Source: Nilaparvata lugens
Taxonomy: Eukaryota; Arthropoda; Insecta; Hemiptera; Delphacidae
Direction of reading: 5' to 3'
DNA: 64,000 nt
NCBI RefSeq assembly: GCF_014356525.2
Contig: NC_052510.1
Coordinates: 16,726,778 to 16,790,777, forward strand
Below, piece by piece: positions 54,212 to 64,000 of the stretch. How positions within the stretch are numbered: the stretch's first letter is position 1; the number at the start of each line of letters is the position of its first letter. A model generated the notes under the pieces. The model had not been told where the DNA came from and did no database searches. It saw only the letters and a program-made list of their open reading frames with translations. The position numbers and the translations under genes were made by a program.

Positions 54212-57200
54212 CTTAGGAACTAGGAGAAATAGAAAGTATCTATAAAAGTATAAGACTGCAAACTGAAATGCCGTCGATTGAAACTCTTGATTTCCAAGGA
54301 TTGCAATAATTATTGATACTGTATTTTGAATTAATTATTTGGTGGGTGATAATTATTTTAATTAATAATTTTTTTATTGATTCAGTGATAATGAATTGAG
54401 ATCTGTTTCTTGAAAATTGTAAATGAGAAACCACTTTGAAATGAAGCTCAGATTATCTTCTCTTATTGGAGCAATTTGATTGGTAGTTGGCTAAAAGTTG
54501 AAAGTCTGCCATTGGCCAATAGTAATAGCTGAGACATGACACGCCCATTCAGCTCTGAAATTTACATTAATAAAACGCCCAATATTCGATTATATAGCTT
54601 CATGGATCAGCTTACTACCCTATGATATCACTCTTTTCAACTTGTATTCTTATGATATCTGCATTTCGATTTCTAAACAAATGTGGCTGTGATAACTCAT
54701 CCAAAATCTACTAAAATATAATTTCACTACCATTCTTAAAGCTACTCTACTACCTGCCATTTACAGAATATTAGCTTTTTCATAAAATAGATTCAATTAT
54801 ATTATATAGGTGTGATTAGGTTTTTGATTTTGTATTAGAAATTTTGAAATAAGTGCAATATTTCAAAAGTGTTTAATTTATTGTGATACATTCTGTGATT
54901 CATTTAGAGTATAAAATCAACCTTCAAAATTTCAAATCATCATTACTGGACCGAAAATCAAGTAACGAAGCAGTGTGTGATTACATAACCTTATCTTTTG
55001 GACAACATGAACATTTTATCAAAATTTTTGGATAGAAATAGTACAGGCTCAGCCTAGTTTTTCCTCCAATGTCATAATTGTATAATGATTATAGTATTTT
55101 ATACAATTTTTATACAATTATATGGAGAGAGATTACTCTTGAGAAACTACTCGACGCTGAGGAACAGGATAGACATCATTCATGAATAGTGGAAGCTGTT
55201 CATGAAATGTTAGAAGTAGTGCTAGTGACTATCATTACTAATACCAGTACTGACTAGCAATGTGATAGAGAGAGGATGGATTGGATATTGAATCCAAAGA
55301 ATATGATATTTTACAATAAAACCGCAATATTAGGTGATTCCATTATTATGTCTGGAGTAATAGTCGCTTGAAGTCTTTCAAGATTGTATGTCAAGTATCA
55401 ACTCTAGATCAAGTATTCTGTAATTTATCACGTCTTGAACTCAGCTCAGAGAAGCTCTTGAACTACTGTTTTTGGCTAAACAGGAATACTCTTAATTTAT
55501 AGACTATTATTCTTGGAGAAAAAAATGTCACAAAACTTGGCTCTGTGCAGAAAACCTCAACATGATAAACTAATTTGGCACATTGTCTCGTGTATGCTAC
55601 CGCTGATGAATCACAGCCGGCTCGGTTAGGAAGACATCTCTAAATTGCCTCGTGTTTTTGAACTCACGACGATTAGGAGCCAAGATTTTGTTTGTGAATT
55701 CTGATTAAAATAGAGAGGAAAAATGTTGTGGCTAGTAGGAATTCAGTCATTTTCTCCTACTCCTCTTAATTCAATGACAATACAACTCTGTGAATTTGAT
55801 GTGAAGTATGTAAAACAGTGTTAAGTTTAAGCTAGGAAATATAATGGATCACTGTGTCAAATCCAACATTGGTTTGACTACATCTTTGATACGTTTCAAA
55901 CTTTCAATCATGGGTAGATTCCACCATATCCTTTTACAAATTTTCGAACTCTATTATGTAACTACAATTTAGTAAATAAGTGTTATAGAACGTACGAAAG
56001 CATCTGAAACAGTATTGTAATCAAAAGCAATAATTGACGATTTTGTCAGTTCCAACATTTTTAAATTGAGTGCTCCTCTGATTCTTATTGTAGGAGTGAT
56101 TCTATAGTATCAGTGTAGGTTATACAGTGAATTATAGTAGAAGGTAGAATTGTTTAGCAAATTCGGAAATTTTTGTTCCAATACTATGCAGTAGTGTTGA
56201 ATAGAGGTAATTTCTGAATTAAGAAGCATTTGAGTTATTGGAATCTCAAACATTTTAGAAATAAATGACAAAGTTCCACCTGGAATACATCTCTCATCGA
56301 AGAAACAGAAAGTGCTGTTTATTCAAGAATGTACAAAATCCTACTCACACATACCAACGTTTCTTTCCACTCTCTGGAGCTTTCTATTGTCAAGATTCTG
56401 TGGATCCGAACCTCTGGATCCAATTCGAGATAGTGTTTTTGGGCGTTCTATTCCAATAACATTCAACTTTCCTCATGTGATTCATGATTGAGTTGACAAG
56501 ATTGACAGAAGATTGTGTCATCAATATCAGCGCTGATCCGAAATCAATTTTCTACCGGATTAGGGTTGATTGATTCCGGTCCTTGCAATTTCGGTTTATG
56601 GCGACTTGTTCAAGACAAAGTTTGATAGAATGACAAGGTCCAAAGCCTATAGGCTTACGGATGAGCCTCTAAAATGAAGACTTGGTTACGAGTTCACAAG
56701 AGAACAACATGCGGGAATTCTTGAAATTTAGCAAAAATCTGCAACAAGCAACCAACTATAAAGTATCTGTAACATAATTAATAACTTTTAAATAGTTATG
56801 ATTTAGGAAAAGATGCAGAACAATACTCTTCTCGTCCAGAATTTTGATTGGGAATCAGAGAGAGGGAGAGATTAATTGATTGCCTTTATTAAGGGCGGCG
56901 TTAGGACTCCAGGTAGTCTCTTCCATACAACCCTTTATATTTCATGCTATGAAATACTATGAATTACAGAATCAAGAATTATAATAAAAATTTAAAGAAA
57001 AAAGGAACTGAAAATCTAAACTTCGAATTGATAACTAAGTTAATACAAAATAGAGTTTTTACAAAATTGAATCTTGAATAGAGATTGAAAACTAGAGAGA
57101 GAGAGGAAGAGAGATTGATTGATTATTTGTGTGTGAGAGAGTGATAGAGATGAAGAGAGAGTGAGAGAGAGAGAGAGTTTCAGTCACTCTTGATTATTCA

Positions 57201-58399
57201 CAAGTTGGAAATTTGTGAACGTTTCAAAAATATTCAATTTTTATCGCTTCAAAAACATATTTTTGGATTAGACATGTAGTTTTATATATACGATAAACAT
57301 ATTTCCTCAGAATGTCTGAGATGAAAGAAAAGTATAATTTTATTTTTCAATTTCTCTCACTACATTTTCGACAACTCGTTGAACATCATTGTGCTTTCCT
57401 GACCATCATCTTTATCTTGAGATCAAACAGGTTGGTATGTTGTGTTATATTATGAATTTTTTGTTGTGAATTTTTCGCTGCAGATCATAACAACTTTTTG
57501 GCCAACTGATCAAAAAATCAAATTTTCCAATGTTCCAGCTATCGATTTCATCGATGGATCTCATAAATTTTTAGGACTCTCACATGGTCTGTCTACCATC
57601 TAATGATGCTCGTTTAACAGCCTAGGGTTACAGAACCATCACACCAAGATTGAGGGTGAGTTGAAATAGAAAATGAAGGCATATAATGTGATTCTGATAT
57701 TAAATGGGTGCTAAGGCGTTTAGGCCTTATTTTGTAGGTCATAGCTGTTGACGAATTGATTTGAATTCCGTTCACCATTTATTGTTATTAAATATCAATT
57801 TTAATAGTATCAAATTCGATAATATTTAGATTGAATTATAAAATTATTTCAAATTACCTACTTTATTCTTGAAGATTACAAAACACATTTAGAGTATGGT
57901 AGGTGAAAATTTAATTGATTATTTTTTTGAGAATTTGTACGAAGCAAGTGCCTTAGATATTATAGAATTATTGGACGATATAGAAAAATAAGAGGTGCAG
58001 TGGGCTCATACTTAAGAGACATACAACTAAAAATTCATCATAATAATGATCAGATCAATAGCCAGATAGGCAGACGAATTAAATTCAGTGATAAAACGTT
58101 GAAGTTTATAAATCACATGCATTTCCATTTCTGTGGAAGGATAAAAATTCCATCAACACTTGACCGTAATGCAGAGACTGTATTCATCTTGACTAGAATA
58201 GAGAAATCCTTTTATATAAAAGGAATTCTGAAAGGATTTACGGAATCATCATTTTGAAACATCTTTTTTGATATTAGGATATTAGGAATATTTAAACTTT
58301 ATTACGTCTTGGCTGGACTGAGAACTCTTCTTGGATTGCGAATAATTTCGGGTATTTGAGGTAGAGCGTTTGAAAGGGTGTGAATCCTGTGTCTAGCCA
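54212..58399. other. gene-poor stretch with a GA microsatellite
   Basis: Long AT-rich region. (GA)n simple sequence is at 57093-57178. An 85-codon frame at 58000-58257 has no recognisable motif and is probably chance or repeat-derived. No other feature recognised. Confidence 0.4.
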
Positions 58400-58766
58400 A
58401 TCGTTTGCAGGGGCAGTGATGCAACGCAGCGAACAAGGCTGTATCAGGGCGCACAGATACACGTTGCACGTTCTAGGTGCGCGTGTCTTTACAATGAAGA
58501 AGGTGGTAACGTACGCGCGTGCGCGCCGCGGGTGCGTGCGTTAGCAGTGACGTGCCGCCTCCCTAGAGTGACGTCACTGTTCTGTTGAGTCTGTAGTAGA
58601 GCAGGCAGCAGGGGTCAATGACTTGCGACGCACATGGTGGAATAGAAGCGTTCTGTTCTGTTCGCAGTTCGCAGCGGAGACACAAGTGTTGTTCACTCGT
58701 TCTTCCTTAAATCATCTCGATTTTCGGTGTTTTATTAGGGCCGAGTGCGTGTACTTTGAGTCAGAG
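58400..58766 (+). promoter_or_regulatory. candidate CpG-rich promoter and first exon
   Basis: Sharp rise in G+C and CpG compared with the flanks: CGTACGCGCGTGCGCGCCGC at about 58510-58529 (NRF1-type words) and a CRE-like TGACGTCA at 58569-58576. It is followed by a GC-moderate stretch with TTGTTCACTCGTTC and a donor-like CAGAG|GTAATA at 58766/58767. No repeat structure is seen. Likely the start of a plus-strand gene whose coding part lies to the right, but this is composition-based inference. Confidence 0.4.
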
Positions 58767-61700
58767 GTAATATGTACCTTTTTCGTTGACAATTAGCCGT
58801 CAAACCCGGGTGGATCAGCTGATCAGCTGTGTTGTGCGCTTGCTGTGCTAGCTGTGAGGCAGAAGTGTCACTGCCCCCAGTCGATAAACCCAGCCGCGAT
58901 CGTCCTTTGCTTGCGTTTATTATTACTTCCGCGTTCCACCCCGACGCCTTCCACAGAATATTCCGTTGTTACATACCCGCTGTACATCTTCAAACATAAC
59001 CCGAAACGGTTGCATTTGTGTGTGAATGATAAGCGAGTGCCGAAAGGATTATTATCTCCGACATTGCACACGTTGTTTTGATCACGTCTTTACTGAGCTT
59101 CATTCTAGTTTGATAGGCTTACGCTCGTATATTGTTTGATAGGCTTGATTGGTTATCTTGGGGAATGATTATAGAGATACTATTATCCTCTGGGAAAGTT
59201 GATTACCTATTTTTATTTGCATGAAAATTTGAGATGATTTTGGTAACTTAGGTTGAGAGGTTATCAGTCTAAACAACAAAATCTGTTCCAGCAGAACTTC
59301 TTTATAGTGTGATTATAACTTGATTGGGTATATGTAAGAGAATGATGGGGATATAATTCTTTGGGGAAGTCAAGTACAAATTTTCCTTTTGCGTTCGAGA
59401 CTAACTTGGCTACTTAGTTTGGGATGCACAGTGATTATGTTGATGTATTTTCTCCTATATAATTCAAATTAATTATGAGTTGATGGTGGGGTTATGAAAG
59501 ACTTCCAAATTTCGATTGACGTAATGTTGGATTGTACTAAATTAATATGCTAGTCAGATGAGGATTTATCGTTGAATTACTGTATTTATACTGTACTCGA
59601 ATTTTATGTCAAATTTCAAAGAAATCATTAGTTGCATCATGATATTTCACTAGATTATTATTGAGTAAGGGTTGAGGGGACAAATGTTAGGGCCAGAAAC
59701 TCATCGTATAGTGTTTTATTTCCAAGTGATAAGTGATAAATTAATGAATGGGTTAATTGGAAAGGGAGTCACCTTGAGATTTCTGTCAAGTTGATCTGAT
59801 ATATTATCCGATTGATAAAATAACTTATTCGTTTTCATGGAATAGAAACGTATTGTCATTGAAATAAAACCGAGAGTTAGGGATGTGCTGTGATTGATAG
59901 AAAAGTTCACCTTGAAAGAAATAGTCACCTTGAGATTATTGTGATGAGCCTGCCATTTCTATGGGATTACTTCTTGTAGATAAATGAGCTGATTTATTGA
60001 ACTGGATGTTAGATTATAATTATTAGCTCCATCATAACATTGGATGTTACTACTCTACTGATAACATTGATTTGATCTTTAGAAGTACTCCATTGATAAA
60101 ACTGGTTTTCTAACGTATAAATATTGATGCTTTGAAAGTGTGATAAGCTGCTCTTATTGATGTCCAATTGGTAACAAAATCTCACACTTTTAAGAATTTT
60201 CTTGAAAATTCAGTAAATTATTCTTGAAGCCATTTACTCTATTAGCATTTCACAATTCGATTAATTCTTATGTGAACGATATTCGAATTGATGAATATTA
60301 TCATACCGAAATAAGGAAATTAGCAGAATGAGTCAGAATTAGGCTATCTTGTTCTCTACCAAAAATGATATGTTCAATTGCTAATTTGAAACGCATCACA
60401 AAGAAAATGCTCTCATGCTCTTTAAAACTTATTATTGCCAATTTGATATTGATAATTTCAACTTTTTTCAAGCTCATACCTTGGATATTTTCTTGAATTC
60501 TACCAGGAAAAAGGTAAACCTTTAATTTGCAATCTATATGTATTTTCACATGACCTCACCCTTGGTCTCTTTATTTTATAATACTTGATTATCTAGATTA
60601 TTGGCGCCACCTAAAGTGAATCATAATTATTCTTTTCCACGAAAAATTCAAGTTCCTGTTATTCTGTTTTCTAGTATAACATCGAATCAAAAGAGAATCT
60701 TTTAAGGAATTTTCTCACTGACTTCTATAACTCGTAAACATACTCATCCTATAGTGGTGTGTTTGATAACAATTGATAAAAAATACTCCACCTCTCAAGT
60801 TTTTTATGAAGTAGTCCACTTCAAAGATCACAGAGTATGAGAATGATTATTGCTCTTGTATTCTGATTTCTCATAACAATATATCGAGTCTCGATTGCAA
60901 GGATTGCATATGCCTGAGGTTATCGAACTGCTTCACTCAATTTTGGGTGATTCATAATTTTTTTCAATCTCTTTCAAAATTTGATCAAGCTGCATTATTG
61001 ATTTCAGGCTGGATTATTCATTATTTCTAGAATATCCTTCAAAGTACCTACTGTTTTAGAGTCCCTCCCCCAAAACACCATTTGCCTGTCATAAATGAAA
61101 CATTGTCTTAGCTTTCATCTCTCAATCAATTGTAATCGTTTGATCTTCATCTTGAATTTGAAAAAATATCATTTGTTTCGATATATCTGTATTTCATCAT
61201 TATATCTGTAAAAAGCCTATATTTTTCTTCTAATTACCTAAACTCCCTAACATTTGTTTCTCCATGAATATTCGAATTACTAATTGAGAAATCTTGTGCA
61301 ATAAGATTCATCATTTTGTAGGATAAATATTAAATCATTCAACATCTTTTAACTTTAAAAAACGTAAAGATATATACTTCCTCTATGTAACTATCATTTA
61401 TTACATTAACTCGACCTTCATTTTGCCTCTTGTAGAAATTGAAAAAAAATATTATTAATAATTGAAAACTGCCGAATTACGTCCATCTTCTTTTCCAATA
61501 CCAATGAATTCAGGGATCAGATATATCAGTTTCATTGATATATCTTCAATTTAATGACTCATCAATTAGTAACAGTCAATTTCCCTATCTAAGAACAATT
61601 GAATGTTGCATTTTTTCATTGGAAATTTCGATGAAATTATTATCAAACACAACGCCCATTCGATAAAAAATTTGACCCGTCTACTTTCATTCTGTGTAGA

Positions 61701-62715
61701 GTTATTTTAGGCTTCAGCTTGGCAGTATGTATTTATTTTGATATCACGGTCATTGACCTTTGTTAGCGAAAGTTGATCTTGCCTCGCAGCTTTACTCACC
61801 CTTGTTCTTTTTCTCTCTTCAACCCTTCGTAACAGCCAATCCATCTTTCTTTCTCTTCATTTCAAACCGGGGAAACCAGACTATTAAACATATTGTTCCA
61901 ATGTGAAGGTGAATGCCTGAAAACGAACTTGATTCCCATCAATAATAATTCACTGAACAGTTGCAAGTTTTTTATGATGGCATGCTTGATCAATGATGTG
62001 ATCAATCATTAGACCAGCTACCGAATATTCCTACCACCTTATCAAATTTTAACAGCTGTATGGTATGTCGTAACAATAGTAATTTTGGCTTTGATGACAC
62101 ATAAGCATATAATAATCCGATGGATATATGGTATTTCTAACCATTGTAGGCCTATTTCAATTGCAATTTATTTTCCAATAAAAATTCTTAAATTCCAGGC
62201 TACAGAATAATGGGAGTTTTCTGATCTTTCTATTCTGCCTACCAAGATTTTTTCGATCAAGCTCTTTTTTTTCTTATTCGTTTAAGAGGCTCACAATTTT
62301 AATGATTCTTCACAAGTAATAGTAAAATCAAATTCTTGCGCTCTCAAAATATTCATACTGTGATTTATTTTGTTACATTAATATAAATACTGATTTTGAA
62401 AACTTCAACATCTGTATTATTTCAATAATAGATTCCATTGGTTAAAAATAATGTAAAACTATTATTCAATCAATGAGCATAAGTTTTCCAGTATTAATTT
62501 TTCAACGTTCCATGTTTTCTTTCATTATTTCATACATTTCTTAAACTCTAGTTTTTTCAACCACAATATCAAATAAATAGTTTATATTATTATATTGAAT
62601 ATTACTCATTTATCAGTGGAGTAAATGAATAATGAATTGAATATAATCTATTAAAAAGCTATTAGGGAATTAGAGTCCTTTGGGGGGTTTTAGTGATACT
62701 GTACTCAAATTCCAG
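58767..62715. other. probable first intron of an unidentified gene
   Basis: The first 250 bp stay moderately GC-rich and contain a 78-codon frame (58845-59081) with no recognised motif. The remainder is AT-rich without repeats I can name. Confidence 0.3.
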
Positions 62716-63031
62716 GAGTAATCAATAGAGAGATCTTCTGTAATCATTGAAACTGTTCGGAGTTGAAGCTCCCAACAAGTTCCAGTGAGTTTCGCGGAAT
62801 AACAATAATTGTTGTATCGGATGATTTGTGTCACGGTGCTTGTGACAAGTGATAGTGCGGGATTTTTGTGACCTGTAAGATACAAAGTGTCTGTTGTTGA
62901 AAAGTGAAAGATTCTGTTTCCTGCCAAAAACTGGACACAATTATGGGAACGATCATCCACCTCAACGGCGGATAGTCGGCCTGTCCATTGGTATCTTATC
63001 TCGCTGGGTGTTCTTCAGCTACTTTTAAAAT
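62716..63031 (+). other. possible 5'UTR exon
   Basis: Lies between an acceptor-like AAATTCCAG|GAG and a donor-like TTAAAAT|GTGAGT. Composition is more balanced than its surroundings. It has two short upstream-type frames: ATG at 62820 to a nearby stop, and ATGGGAACGATC at 62943 ending after 10 codons. No protein domain is seen. If real, it would pair with the candidate first exon at 58.6 kb. Confidence 0.25.
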
Positions 63032-64000
63032 GTGAGTTATCAAAATTTAATACCTACTCTTCCACTTGTGCATGCAGATTCAAAAACTTCAATAAATCTG
63101 CTAGTATAGTTCAAGTATTTAAGTAGAGCTATTTAGTAAAGCAGCTATTCTCTTAGGAAGTTACATCAAAATAACTTCCGAATTTGTGTAACTCGTTTAA
63201 GATAGGGAATACAATGTACCTGAATACGGAAGCTATATCAAAAAGAATAATATAGTTATTTTGTAGAATTATTAAGGCTATTATGATTATGAATATGTAT
63301 TGTTCCTCAGTAATATACATTGAAAATTGTGCTTGTATATGAGAGGATGAAAATTGGAGAATTTTGGAAATTTGAGAGACTTCGCAACTTCATGGAGAAT
63401 CAGTGAACAAGAAAAGATAATCTTCGAGATGATTTTATACCATACCATATTAGATATTATCTTCTACAAGTATATGCTGTAATTGGGCCTATACTTAAAA
63501 AAATTAAAATCCGAAGACATTTTGGGCACTTTATCTAGATGTTTTGAAGAAGATATATAGTACAGTAATTGATAGTTGATACACTGAACTTGAGGAATGA
63601 ATTTAACGTGGTTAAACGGAGGGTTACGTTCACGTTAAAAAGACAAATTTAATTCTATACAGATCTTTTTGATCTCCACGCTTGCATCGCGGCGGGCTAA
63701 CTTATCACTCAATGCACGTTTTCGCGTGAGTGCCACTCTCCATATTCTGTTCCATATTTCACCTCTTGGATGCCAATGTTATTTGTATTCATACCAACAA
63801 ACCTGGATTTTGTAAAAAATATTTTCACTCTACTATCAAAGGTACTATGTGTTTTAAAAATAATTTTTTCATGTACAGTCATTTTTTGATATAAAGATTA
63901 ATGATTAAAGGTAACATTCATTGCCAATACGGTTCAAACACTTCTCAATTCCATTAGACAGTTGAATAATGTACAATTCTAGTTGAATGATTCCATATCA
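63032..64000. other. right edge, no recognised feature
   Basis: AT-rich sequence. A short more GC-rich patch is near 63680-63740 (GCATCGCGGCGGGCTAAC). No gene could be assigned. Confidence 0.35.

Noticed and set aside
58000..58257. 85-codon plus-strand frame as a gene
   Set aside because: No recognisable domain, splice context or promoter; length is compatible with chance in AT-rich DNA.
58845..59081. 78-codon frame downstream of the CpG-rich island as a short protein gene
   Set aside because: No motif, the opposite strand is equally open, and it fits leader or intron sequence after the candidate first exon.

Overview
The window looks like nuclear DNA of an insect. It is AT-rich, its genes have introns with GT-AG borders, it carries eukaryotic tRNA genes, and it is dense with transposon remains. 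The mix of repeat families suggests a hemipteran, perhaps a planthopper or leafhopper, but that is inference and cannot be fixed without a database search. There is no bacterial, viral or CRISPR content.

Genes. (1) 727-8625, minus strand: most of an N4BP2-like gene (NEDD4-binding protein 2 family). It has a short 5' coding exon and one 5.2 kb exon that encode a CUE-like module, a P-loop polynucleotide-kinase-type domain, a long acidic low-complexity linker and a C-terminal CUE-like module. The 3' exons, expected to encode the Smr domain, lie beyond the left edge. (2) 27364-43726, plus strand: mitochondrial NADPH:adrenodoxin/ferredoxin reductase (FDXR; dare in Drosophila). I rebuilt it as eight in-phase exons. 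An upstream exon with the mitochondrial presequence was not found. (3) tRNA-Ile(AAT) on the minus strand at 47361-47434 and tRNA-Pro(TGG) on the plus strand at 47840-47911. (4) A possible CpG-rich promoter and first exon near 58.4-58.8 kb, with a possible 5'UTR exon at 62716-63031, of an otherwise unseen plus-strand gene running off the right edge.

Layout. 0-8.7 kb holds the N4BP2-like gene, with a decayed Tc1/mariner-type element in its intron. 9.8-26 kb is a transposon nest: a 4.7 kb hAT-type insertion with an 8-bp target duplication and at least four other elements nested in it, two non-LTR retrotransposons with one inserted in the other in opposite orientation, and a TIR element that hosts a DINE-like element with 165-bp tandem units. 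27.3-43.7 kb holds FDXR, whose introns are swollen by the same families. Exons 2 and 3 of FDXR each have a second, frameshifted copy. 43.7-58 kb is gene-poor, with the two tRNAs, a 1.24 kb TIR element, a truncated LINE with a 12-bp target duplication and a 0.57 kb near-perfect palindrome. 58-64 kb may be the start of another gene.

The two protein genes have no evident functional link. The strongest observations are structural: the duplicated FDXR exons (true segmental duplication or an assembly/haplotype artefact), the DINE-like tandem-array family, a short sequence module shared by otherwise different repeat families, and paired CRE-like palindromes carried by a TIR element. I did not find a convincing new biochemical system.
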